The position numbers and the translations under genes are program-made. A DNA stretch of 64,000 bases from DASRHK01 sp963776465. Its GTDB lineage: Bacteria; Pseudomonadota; Gammaproteobacteria; Nevskiales; Nevskiaceae. Location of the stretch: NCBI GenBank assembly GCA_963776465.1, contig CAVZMV010000001.1:620001-684000 (forward strand), given 5' to 3'. The notes under the pieces are model-generated. The model saw only the letters and a program-made list of their open reading frames with translations. It did not search any database and had not been told where the DNA came from. Shown piece by piece: positions 1 to 7,319 of this stretch (positions are counted from its first letter, which is position 1; each line of letters opens with the position of its first letter).

Positions 1-353
1 GCAGCGACGATGCCGCCACCGGGGACCAGCGCCAGGCCCAACGGCCGGCCACCGGTATCGGCGACCAGCGTGTAGCCGGTCCCGTCAGGCAGGAAGCGCG
101 CGACGCGACCGTCCAGATAGCCGGTGTAGATCGCGCCGGCGCTGTCGATCGCGAGGCCTTCGGGGCCGACCGCTCCAATGTCCGCGATGCGCTGCAGGCC
201 CTTGAGCTTGTCGTTCAAGGCGAAGGCGCCCTCGGTCGACGACGGCGCGGGCTTGGGCGACCACGCGACCGGGTCCACCGGCGTGGGCGCCAGCAGCAGA
301 TAGCCCGCGATCAAGGCGAGCACAACGACGACGACGAGCAGGATTCTTTTCAT
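1..353 (-). CDS. SMP-30/strictosidine-synthase-like beta-propeller protein, 5' part only
   Basis: Only the first 117 codons are in the window; the gene continues past base 1. The ATG is at 353-351. The protein opens with MKRILL and a single hydrophobic stretch (about residues 4-22), so it is probably exported or anchored to the inner membrane by an uncleaved signal. From about residue 60 it has the family-typical pattern GPEGLAID, IYTGYLDGRV and ADTGGRPLGL, as in the strictosidine synthase/APMAP and SMP-30 lactonase group of six-bladed propellers. These bind a divalent metal and hydrolyse lactones or esters, but the metal ligands lie beyond the window, so the reaction cannot be assigned. It is divergent from the acyl-CoA synthetase gene, with about 130 bp between them. 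Confidence 0.78.
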   Translation of the reverse strand, partial: MKRILLVVVVVLALIAGYLLLAPTPVDPVAWSPKPAPSSTEGAFALNDKLKGLQRIADIGAVGPEGLAIDSAGAIYTGYLDGRVARFLPDGTGYTLVADTGGRPLGLALVPGGGIVA

Positions 354-483
354 TGTCGGCTCCAACCCCCGTTGAAGCCTGAGCCTAGCAAATCCACGGG
401 GGGCGTTGAGCTAATATTCGCCTTCCACGATCCGGCCATTCCAAAGATCGGCAGCGCGGCAAACCAGGGGGAGATCACCAAGC

Positions 484-2130
484 GTGCAGAAGAATCCGCT
501 CGAAATGCTGTTCCAGTGGGAACAGACCAAGCCCGACACCCGCTACCTGATCCAGCCGGTCGACGGCCAGGCCAGGACCTACACGTTCGCGCAGGCGGCC
601 GACCAAGTGCGGCGCATGGCCAGCGCGCTCAAGGCGATGAACTTCGAGCCCGGCGCGCGCATCGCCATCTCGGGCCGCAATACCGCGCACTGGTTCTTCG
701 CGGACCTCGCCTGCAGCATGGCCGGCTACGTCGCCGTCGGCCTGTACCCCAAGCAGGCCGAGTCGGCCACGCGTTACATCCTCGAGCACAGCGAGGCACG
801 GCTGCTGTTCATCGGGCCGATGCCCGACGTCGACGATTTCATGCGCGCGATCCCCAAGGGCGTGAAGACCGTCTCCTTCCCCTATCCCGACGTGCCCAAG
901 TGCGACTACGACTGGGACGAGCTGATCTCCAAGCACCAGCCGTTGCGCGAGTACAAAGCGCCGTCGCTCGACACGCTGCTGACGCTGATCTACACCTCGG
1001 GCACGACCGGCAATCCCAAAGGCGTGATGATCACCTACGGCAACATGGTGTTCGCCGCGCAGGGGCTGCTGAAGTACCTGCCGCCGGTCGGTCAGGAAGT
1101 GCTGTTCTCCTACCTGCCGCTCGCGCACGCGTTCGAGCGCGGCGCGGTGGAGCTCGGCAGCCTCTACTTCGGCGCCGAGGTGCACTTCCTCGAGAACATC
1201 GAGAAGCTCGCCCAGGAATTGCCCAAGGTCGCGCCGACGCGCTTCTTCGGCGTGCCCTTGGTCTACGGCCGCATTCAGGCCGGCGTGCTCAAGAAGCTGC
1301 CGCAGGAGAAGCTCGACCGGCTGATGGGCATCCCGATCGTGCGCGGCTTCATCCGTCGCAAGATCTTGAAGGGCATTGGCCTGCACCGCACGCGCTGGTG
1401 CTTCTCCGGCGCCGCGCCGCTGCCGATCCCGCTGCTGGACTGGTTCAAGAAGACGCTGGGCTTCGACATCCTGCAGGGCTACGGCATGACCGAGAACTCG
1501 ATCTATGCCAGCGCCAACCTGCCCGGCCAGAACAAGATCGGCTCGGTCGGCAAGAACTTCCCGGACTCGGGCTTCAAGCTCGCCGACGACGGCGAGATCC
1601 TCTACAAGAGCGGCGCGGTCATGGCCGGCTATTACCGCGAGCCGGAGAAGACCAAGGAGACGTTCACCGCCGACGGCTACCTGCGCACCGGCGACAAGGG
1701 CCGCGTCGACGAGGAGGGTTACCTCTACATCACCGGCCGCGTGAAGGACATCTTCAAGACGCTCAAGGGCAAGTACGTGGCGCCTGCGCCGATCGAGGGC
1801 GCGATGGCGCGCAACACCGACATCGATCAGCTGTGCTTCGTCGGCTCGGGCCTGAAGCAGCCGATTATGGTCGTCACGCTGACGTCGGACGCGCGCAAGA
1901 AGCCGCGCGAGGAAGTCGGCAAGGCGCTGGTCGCAGACATGGAGCTGGTCAACGGCAAGCTGGAGAACCACGAGGAGATCGCCAAGATCCTGGTGGTTCC
2001 GGAGACCTGGACGATCGACAACGGCTTCATGACGCCGACGATGAAGGTCAAGCGCAACGAGGTGGAGAAGCGCTACGCCGACGTGATCAACAAGGAAGCG
2101 GAGAACCGCAACAAGATTGCTTGGGCCTAG
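484..2130 (+). CDS. Long-chain acyl-CoA synthetase (AMP-forming), FadD-like
   Basis: This enzyme activates free fatty acids to acyl-CoA with ATP through an acyl-adenylate, at the inner membrane, feeding beta-oxidation or phospholipid synthesis. The 548-residue product has the adenylate-forming P-loop YTSGTTGNPKG at 170-180, the A5 motif GYGMTEN near 334, YLRTGDKG near 400 and GRVKDIFKT near 420, all in the usual order. The start is GTG at 484 with a purine-rich GGGGGAG about 8 bases upstream. A C-terminal KVKR segment supplies the usual catalytic-lysine region. Length and motifs fit the long-chain rather than the acetyl-CoA branch, but chain length cannot be read from sequence. It stands alone on the plus strand and is followed by structured repeats rather than another gene. 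Confidence 0.92.
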   Translation: MQKNPLEMLFQWEQTKPDTRYLIQPVDGQARTYTFAQAADQVRRMASALKAMNFEPGARIAISGRNTAHWFFADLACSMAGYVAVGLYPKQAESATRYILEHSEARLLFIGPMPDVDDFMRAIPKGVKTVSFPYPDVPKCDYDWDELISKHQPLREYKAPSLDTLLTLIYTSGTTGNPKGVMITYGNMVFAAQGLLKYLPPVGQEVLFSYLPLAHAFERGAVELGSLYFGAEVHFLENIEKLAQELPKVAPTRFFGVPLVYGRIQAGVLKKLPQEKLDRLMGIPIVRGFIRRKILKGIGLHRTRWCFSGAAPLPIPLLDWFKKTLGFDILQGYGMTENSIYASANLPGQNKIGSVGKNFPDSGFKLADDGEILYKSGAVMAGYYREPEKTKETFTADGYLRTGDKGRVDEEGYLYITGRVKDIFKTLKGKYVAPAPIEGAMARNTDIDQLCFVGSGLKQPIMVVTLTSDARKKPREEVGKALVADMELVNGKLENHEEIAKILVVPETWTIDNGFMTPTMKVKRNEVEKRYADVINKEAENRNKIAWA

Positions 2131-2137
2131 CGGTATT

Positions 2138-2251
2138 GGCGCGGCGTGCTGGACAGGTCCGCCGGGGGACGCCTTAAAAGCTCCGTTTAGCTCGACGTGC
2201 GCCATCCCTGGCGCCCGACGCCCCCGCGGAACCTGTCCAGCCCACCGCGCC
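2138..2251. repeat. Palindromic structured repeat, copy A
   Basis: A long imperfect inverted repeat begins 7 bp after the acyl-CoA synthetase stop. The outer arms are GGCGCGG...GCTGGACAGGT (2138-2158) and the complementary ACCTGTCCAGC...CCGCGCC (2231-2251). Inside are CCGGGGGACGCC on one side, CGACGCCCCCGC on the other, and a small hairpin closing on the loop ATCCCT between GCGCC-type arms. The core matches, in inverted orientation, the copy at 42171-42274 and, in the same orientation, the copy at 60675-60779. The outer arms do not match those copies. Confidence 0.85.
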
Positions 2252-2270
2252 GGCACTCCGTTGCGGGTTC

Positions 2271-2434
2271 GCTTTGCTTCCGGAGTGACGTTCGACGCGC
2301 TTGCGTTCGCGCGCGCGGAGCGGGTCGGCGCAGCAGGGACGCTGCGCCGAGCGCTATTTGACACATGGATGGTCGAATTAGCGCGACCCCGGAGTCGCGC
2401 GCGAACGCCGTCGCCGGCACTCCGGAAGCGAAGC
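2271..2434. repeat. Probable diverged copy (D) of the structured repeat
   Basis: This fills most of the remaining gap before the convergent thioredoxin gene. Outer arms: GCTTTGCTTCCGGAGTG (2271-2287) against CACTCCGGAAGCGAAGC (2418-2434). Inner arms: CGTTCGCGCGCG (2304-2315) against CGCGCGCGAACG (2396-2407). A perfect 10-bp stem at 2325-2334/2341-2350 closes on the loop AGGGAC. The other copies have an AGGGAT or AGGGAC loop on a different stem, and the following ACATGGATGG resembles ACATGGACGT in copy B. Kinship rests on these loop matches, so it is less sure than for the other three copies. Confidence 0.55.
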
Positions 2435-2451
2435 GGACCTGGCGAGCGATA

Positions 2452-2475
2452 GCGGGGCTTACGCCCCTCCTACAA
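2452..2475 (-). repeat. REP-like element (TTGTAGGAGGGGC...GCCCC type)
   Basis: Read on the minus strand it is TTGTAGGAGGGGC followed by GTAA and GCCCCGC, a short hairpin of the same family as the inverted pairs at 38833-38901 and 62676-62725. It overlaps the last codons of the exported thioredoxin gene and provides its TAA stop at 2461-2459. Confidence 0.75.
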
Positions 2476-3754
2476 GGGCTTTCAGCTTTGCCGCGTCTTC
2501 CGGGAACCATGGTCCGTTTGCGGCCAGCGCTTCGCTGACAACTTTCTTCGCGTCGTCCTTGCGCTTGAGCGCGATCAGCGCCTGCGCACGCTGCTCGGCG
2601 ACTTTCAGGCGGTTCTGCCCGTAGGCCTTCGACGCCGCCTGCTCCAGGAACGGCAGCGCTTTCGCAGCGTCGCCGCGCGCGAGCAGATTCTTGCCGTGTC
2701 GATACGCGTAGACGTAGTCCTCCGGATACGCGGCGATCAGCTTCACCAGCACCGCGTCGAGCTCCTTGGTCCGTCCGGCGCGGTCGAGATACACGCGCAG
2801 GTTGTCGGCGAGGTTGCGGTCCTTGCGATAGTCCTTGCCCAGACGTTTCTCGACGCGCTTGATCGCGCGGTCCAGCACAGCCTTTTCCGCCTTCTTGTCG
2901 CCGACCTTCTGGTAGAGATCGGCGGCGGCGATCACCGTGCTGCGCTCGTCGGCGCAGGCGGCCCCCTTGCCGAACACGCGATCGGCGACGAGCTTGTCCA
3001 TCGGCGCGCGCTGCGGGGTGAGCAGCCGCACCTGCTCCTTGGCCGGACGCTCGGAGGCGCACGTCATGTATTTGTCGAGCTCGTAGGCGCGCTCGCAGCC
3101 GAGGTCGCCTTCGAGCACGGCCTGCCCGGAGACGAGACAGGTATTGGCGTCCTTGCTTTGCGAGGCCGAGAGGAACACCAGCCGCTTGGCCAGAAGCGCC
3201 GCCTCAGCGTCGTCGGCCAGCGCCGCGCGGGCGGGTTCCGGCAGTTGCGCCTGCCATGCGATGCCGCCGGCGGCGTCGTAGCGCGCGAGGTAGGCCGCGA
3301 GCACTGCGCGGCCGGCCTGCACCGAAGCGGGACTGCCGTCGCGGACCTTGCCCTCAAGCGCACCGAGTGAGGCCGTGCGCGCCGTGATCTGCGCGAGCTT
3401 GCCGTAGAACTCCGTGCGGGTCTGCTCGCCGAGGATGCGGCCGAGCTCGTCGCCCTTGCTGTCGAGGATCACGTAACTCGGCAGCGCTTTCACCGCGAGC
3501 TTCTCCTTGACGCGCGCGCCTTCGGGCGAGTCGGCGTCCAGGCCCACGACGACCATGTCGCGCTCGACCTGCTGCCACTCGGCGCCGGTCTGCACGTTCT
3601 TGGCCATGTAGTAGCAGGAGTAGCACCACGGCGCGTGGAACTCGACGAGCACCGGCGATTGCGCGGCCTTGGCCTTGCTCATCGCCTCCTTGAGAACATC
3701 TTCCGTCGCCCAGGCCGGAAACGTCGCCAGGGCGAGCAGGACGAGCTTCTTCAT
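2459..3754 (-). CDS. Exported thioredoxin-fold protein with TPR-like C-terminal half
   Basis: The 431-residue protein starts with a signal peptide (MKKLVLLALATFPAWA), so it is periplasmic. A thioredoxin domain follows, with the active-site motif CYSC at 44-47 inside VEFHAPWCYSCYYM, and a cis-proline region ALPSYVIL near 103. The two cysteines suggest a dithiol oxidoreductase of the DsbD-C/thioredoxin-7 type. The second half (about 180-425) is alpha-helical with TPR-like repeats such as AYRHGKNLLARGDAAKALPFLEQA and may bind partners. It is last in a minus-strand operon, overlapping the upstream gene by 4 bp (ATGA). Its final residues LVGGA and its stop are encoded by a REP-like element, so the C-terminus has probably been altered by that insertion. 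Substrate unknown. Confidence 0.85.
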   Translation of the reverse strand: MKKLVLLALATFPAWATEDVLKEAMSKAKAAQSPVLVEFHAPWCYSCYYMAKNVQTGAEWQQVERDMVVVGLDADSPEGARVKEKLAVKALPSYVILDSKGDELGRILGEQTRTEFYGKLAQITARTASLGALEGKVRDGSPASVQAGRAVLAAYLARYDAAGGIAWQAQLPEPARAALADDAEAALLAKRLVFLSASQSKDANTCLVSGQAVLEGDLGCERAYELDKYMTCASERPAKEQVRLLTPQRAPMDKLVADRVFGKGAACADERSTVIAAADLYQKVGDKKAEKAVLDRAIKRVEKRLGKDYRKDRNLADNLRVYLDRAGRTKELDAVLVKLIAAYPEDYVYAYRHGKNLLARGDAAKALPFLEQAASKAYGQNRLKVAEQRAQALIALKRKDDAKKVVSEALAANGPWFPEDAAKLKALVGGA

Positions 3755-4515
3755 CGCTTCTCGGGTCCGCCCAGCGGCGGCAGCGACTTGGGCGCGTCTT
3801 CCGGCGGGTTGGTGAAGTAAGAGATGCGCACGATGTTGGCCTTGCGGCTCTTCGGATCGTGGATGTTGGAGATGCCGCGGAACTCCAGCAGCCGGCGGCT
3901 CTCCTCGTGGTAGGTCAGGATCAGCGGGTCGACCAGGAAGGTCAGCAACGTTGCCGGCTCGACCTTGATCCGCACCGCCTTGGCGCCCTCGAAGGTGGTG
4001 TCATCGATGCGGTACATCTTGAACTTGAACTGGTCCAGCTCCGATGCAGCGGCGAAGGCGAACTTGATAGTGTCGCCGCGCATCAGCTCCGCGAAATGCG
4101 CGCGGATGAACATGTGGAAGCCGGAATCCGCCGTCATCATCGGCTTCTTGGGGATGCTGCCGGTCTTCTCCGGCTTGTCCGGACCGAGCTTGATCATCAT
4201 CTGCAGGGGATCGCCGTTGTCGGTGATCGCCTCGATGCGGCCCATGTCGAACTGCTCCATCCGGTAGGCGGGCAGCACCTGGTCCTTGCTGAAGTCCAGT
4301 GTCTTGTAGCCGAAGCGCTGACCGTCAGGCCGGTAGTAGGTGATGCTGCCGCTGATCCAGCTGCTGTCCGTGACCTTCTGCTCGTGCACCTCGGTGTAGA
4401 GGTACTTGCCGGATTTCAGGTCGTAGGCATAGCCGTAGAAACGCAGGAGTTCGGGATCTGCGGCGCCGGCGCCGGTGGCGGCCAGCAGGAGCATGCAAGC
4501 GAGGATCGTCTTCAT
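3751..4515 (-). CDS. Exported protein of unknown function (DUF3108-like)
   Basis: The 254-residue product starts MKTILACMLLLAATGAGA, a clear Sec signal peptide; a possible upstream extension lies outside it and has been left out. The mature part is rich in beta structure, with aromatic pairs such as RFYGYAYDLKSGKYLYTEVH and ITYYRPDGQRFGYKTLDF, and resembles small periplasmic DUF3108-type proteins, though I am not certain of that family. Its start overlaps nothing, but its stop overlaps the thioredoxin start by 4 bp, so the two are translationally coupled. The upstream neighbours act on membrane lipids, so a role in envelope lipid modification is possible but inferred only from context. Confidence 0.72.
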   Translation of the reverse strand: MKTILACMLLLAATGAGAADPELLRFYGYAYDLKSGKYLYTEVHEQKVTDSSWISGSITYYRPDGQRFGYKTLDFSKDQVLPAYRMEQFDMGRIEAITDNGDPLQMMIKLGPDKPEKTGSIPKKPMMTADSGFHMFIRAHFAELMRGDTIKFAFAAASELDQFKFKMYRIDDTTFEGAKAVRIKVEPATLLTFLVDPLILTYHEESRRLLEFRGISNIHDPKSRKANIVRISYFTNPPEDAPKSLPPLGGPEKR

Positions 4516-4541
4516 CGGAGCGCTACCGGATTTTCCCAAGT

Positions 4542-5582
4542 TTAGCGCAGCGTTCCCGGACGTCGCGCGAACAGATAGTGCGCCACGCCCCACTCCTCGC
4601 CGCCGGCGTAGCCGAACAGCTCCGCCACCGCCATGTAGAACATCCGCCAGCGGTTGTACCAGCGCCAGGCGTCGGCCGGACCGTAGCTCTCGCGGAACAC
4701 TTTCAGGATCGCGTCCGGGTTGGCGTCCATGCCGGCGAGCCAGTGGTTGGCGGTGCGCTGGTAATGGGTGCCGGGGATCCACCAGTCGCTCTGGAGCTCG
4801 AGGTCGTCCTGGAAGCGCTTGAGCAGGTCGCGGCTGGGCATGGTGCCGCCCGTGAAGAAGTAGCGGCTCATCCAGTCGCTGCCGTCACGATCCTCGAAGT
4901 GGTACGCCAGGCTGCGGTGCGCGAAGATGTGGACGAACAGGCGCCCGTCCGGCGTGAGCCAGCGCGCGATCTTCTTCAGCAGCAGCGGGTAGTTCTTCAT
5001 GTGCTCGAACATCTCGATCGACAGCACGCGGTCGAAGGAAGAACGCGCGTCGGCAAACTCGAACTCGGCGACGTTGCCGGTGACGATCTCCAGATTGCGC
5101 AAGCCGCGCTCGTTTGCGCGCGCAAGGATGAATTCGCGCTGGCCGGCGGAATTGGACAGCCCGACCACTTGAGCCCCGGGATATCGCGCCGCGAGCCAGA
5201 GGCTCAGCGAGCCCCAGCCGCAGCCCAGGTCCAGGATGCGCATGCCGTCGCGCAAGCCGGCTCGGCGCGCATACAGCTCGAGCATGCGCTCTTCGGCCTG
5301 CGCCAGGCTTTCCAGCCCGGTGGGATACAGACAGCAGGAATATTTCAGGCGCGGACCCAGGTGCAGGCGGAAGAACTCCGGCGGCACCTCGTAGTGCTGG
5401 GCGTTGGCGGCCTGCGTCTGCACGGCGATGGGACTGGCGCGCAGCTCGTCGACGAACGCCTGCTGGCGCGAGCCGTTGAGGCGGCTCTCCTCGGCGAGGC
5501 GCTGCTTCATCAGACGGCGCATGCCGAAGCGCGTAGCCACGTCGGGCAGGTAACCGCGCTCACACAGGTCGATCACGTTCAT
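4542..5582 (-). CDS. Cyclopropane-fatty-acyl-phospholipid synthase-like SAM methyltransferase
   Basis: The 346-residue class I methyltransferase has a glycine-rich SAM-binding motif LDLGCGWG at 117-124 and CFA-synthase signatures: HYEVPPEFF near 63-71, YSCCLYP at 81-87 and SIEMFEHMKNY near 181. CFA synthases methylate cis double bonds of phospholipid acyl chains to cyclopropanes. A sub-branch makes mid-chain methyl-branched (tuberculostearic-like) acids and is often shorter, as here. It lacks the extra N-terminal domain of E. coli Cfa (about 382 residues). The start is chosen at 5582 because it overlaps the upstream gene by 4 bp (ATGA) and gives the natural MNVIDL start. The DUF1295 neighbour has a reductase-type fold, so a two-step methylation and reduction of acyl chains is plausible. 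Confidence 0.87.
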   Translation of the reverse strand: MNVIDLCERGYLPDVATRFGMRRLMKQRLAEESRLNGSRQQAFVDELRASPIAVQTQAANAQHYEVPPEFFRLHLGPRLKYSCCLYPTGLESLAQAEERMLELYARRAGLRDGMRILDLGCGWGSLSLWLAARYPGAQVVGLSNSAGQREFILARANERGLRNLEIVTGNVAEFEFADARSSFDRVLSIEMFEHMKNYPLLLKKIARWLTPDGRLFVHIFAHRSLAYHFEDRDGSDWMSRYFFTGGTMPSRDLLKRFQDDLELQSDWWIPGTHYQRTANHWLAGMDANPDAILKVFRESYGPADAWRWYNRWRMFYMAVAELFGYAGGEEWGVAHYLFARRPGTLR

Positions 5583-6370
5583 GACTTGGGGAACCAGGGA
5601 ATCAGGGCGTGGGTGGTGCGCATGTATTGGGCGTAGCCGGGCTTGCGCTTGACCATCTCCTGCTCGAGCAGCGGCACGCCGGACAGCTTCATCAGCAGGA
5701 AGGCCATCACCGCGGGAGCCGCGAGGCAGATCCACGCCCACGACGCGGCGCCGGGCGGCGCCAGCGCCAGCGGCACGTAGGCGAGCCAGTGCAGGCACTC
5801 GAAGAAATAGTTGGGATGGCGTGAATAGCGCCACAGGCCCTGGTCGCAGACCCGGCCCTTGTTGGCCGGATTGCGACGGAACGCTTCCATCTGCGCGTCG
5901 GCGAGCGCTTCGCCGGCGACGGAAACGATCCAGATCGCGACGGCGAGCGCGAGCGCGGCCGTCGACGGACCTTGCGCGCGATACGCCGCCGGCATGAAGG
6001 CGGCGACCGAGAGCATCAGCGTGAAGATGTTCTGGAACTGGAAGAACCAGAACATGTTGAAGTCGGCACGGGCGCCCCACTGCGCCCGGAACTTCGCGTA
6101 GCGCCAGTCCTCGGGCTTGCCCCAGTTGCGTTGCCACAGGTGCGCGCCCAGCCGCAGGCCCCAGATGCCGCCCATCAGCGCCAGGCAAACGCGGGTGGCG
6201 GGCGGCGCGATGCCGAACGCGGCGTAGATCAGCGCAAGGCCGCCCAGGCTGAATGCCCAGATGGCGTCGACGATGCCCGCATTCCGGGTCTGCCGCTGGA
6301 TCAGCCACGCCGTCGTCTTGGCGCCGATGACGACGGCGAGCGTCAGCAGAAACGTGTTCAGCGGATGCAT
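5579..6370 (-). CDS. DUF1295 membrane protein (steroid 5-alpha-reductase C-terminal fold)
   Basis: The 263-residue protein has six or seven hydrophobic helices and the DUF1295 signature near its end: QGLWRYSRHPNYFFECLHW (about 178-196), with GYAQYMRTTHALIPWFP at the C-terminus. This fold is shared with 5-alpha-reductases and isoprenylcysteine methyltransferases and binds NADPH or SAM at the membrane face. It is the first gene of the operon and is coupled to the CFA-like methyltransferase by a 4-bp overlap. That pairing suggests it acts on the same lipid, for example as a reductase of a methylene intermediate; this is inference. Confidence 0.85.
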   Translation of the reverse strand: MHPLNTFLLTLAVVIGAKTTAWLIQRQTRNAGIVDAIWAFSLGGLALIYAAFGIAPPATRVCLALMGGIWGLRLGAHLWQRNWGKPEDWRYAKFRAQWGARADFNMFWFFQFQNIFTLMLSVAAFMPAAYRAQGPSTAALALAVAIWIVSVAGEALADAQMEAFRRNPANKGRVCDQGLWRYSRHPNYFFECLHWLAYVPLALAPPGAASWAWICLAAPAVMAFLLMKLSGVPLLEQEMVKRKPGYAQYMRTTHALIPWFPKS

Positions 6371-6430
6371 CGTCTTCCCTGGTCGCGGATCATGATCAGG
6401 ACTCTATACGCGCTCTGCCTCCAAACGGAT

Positions 6431-7297
6431 TCAATGACGCGTCTGCCCGCTCTCCTCGGCCTTGGCGGCGGTGAACAGGCTGTTGATCTCGATGGCGTCG
6501 AAATGATAGTTGCGGCCGCAGAACTCGCAGGTGACGTCGACCTGGCCCTGCTCGGCCACGGTCTGGCGCATCTCCTCCTCGCCCAGCGCGAGCAGCATGG
6601 CCGAGATGCCGGCGTGATCGCAGCGGCAGGCCAGCCGCACGGGCCGCGGCGAGAACACCCGCACCTGCTCTTCGTGGAACAGCCGCTCCAGCAGCGTGAT
6701 CGAGTCGGTCGCCAGGAGTTCGTCCGGCGTCAGCGTGCCGAACAGGGCCTGCACGTGGTCCCAGTTGTCGTCGAGCAAGCCGATGCCCTCGGCCTGCCGC
6801 TGCACCAGCACGCCGGAGAACTTGTGCGGTCCGGCGGCGAGGCGGATGCGCGTCGGCAACTGGGCCGACTGCGCGAAATATGCCTCAAGCGCCTCGGACA
6901 GCGAGTGCCCGCTGATCTCCACGATCGCGCGGTACTGCTCCGCGCCCGCGCGCGGCTCCAGCAGGCAGGCGAGCAGGCCGCCCCACATCAGCGTGCGGAA
7001 GTCGCCGGAGGCGTCGGGCGAGCTCTTGGCCATGCCGCGGAGCTTGAGCTGGTCGTCGATCTGCGTGACCAGCATCTGCAGCTTGCCGCTGCCCTTGAAC
7101 TGCACGTTGAAGCGGCCTTCGTCGCGCAGGTCGGCGGCAAGCAACGGGGTCGCGGCAAGTGCTTGGCCCAGAAGCTGGGCAACGTCCGCCGAGTAGTGCC
7201 GCCAGCCGAGCATCTCGGCGATGCCGCCCTGGATCTCGACCGCGAAGCCGCGGACGCCACGGCTTTCGATCAGGAATGGTGTGAGAAGGTCGGACAT
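6431..7297 (-). CDS. hslO: Hsp33 redox-regulated holdase chaperone
   Basis: Hsp33 is a cytoplasmic chaperone kept inactive by zinc bound to four cysteines and activated by oxidation together with heat or bleach stress. The 288-residue length is normal. The four C-terminal cysteines are present as C224-x-C226 and C257-x2-C260 (CEFC), with the N-terminal chaperone domain pattern FKGSGKLQMLVTQI near 67-80. The usual basic residues after the first CxC are replaced by DHAG, a common variant. It lies 22 bp downstream of gatB in the same direction, so it may be read from the gatCAB transcript. Confidence 0.93.
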   Translation of the reverse strand: MSDLLTPFLIESRGVRGFAVEIQGGIAEMLGWRHYSADVAQLLGQALAATPLLAADLRDEGRFNVQFKGSGKLQMLVTQIDDQLKLRGMAKSSPDASGDFRTLMWGGLLACLLEPRAGAEQYRAIVEISGHSLSEALEAYFAQSAQLPTRIRLAAGPHKFSGVLVQRQAEGIGLLDDNWDHVQALFGTLTPDELLATDSITLLERLFHEEQVRVFSPRPVRLACRCDHAGISAMLLALGEEEMRQTVAEQGQVDVTCEFCGRNYHFDAIEINSLFTAAKAEESGQTRH

Positions 7298-7319
7298 GGC
7301 GTGAGGCGTCAGGCGCGCC

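Noticed and set aside
2138..2251. Structured repeat as an integron attC site
   Set aside because: It is palindromic with variable arms, but I see no conserved core sites of the RYYYAAC type, no cassette genes and no integrase.
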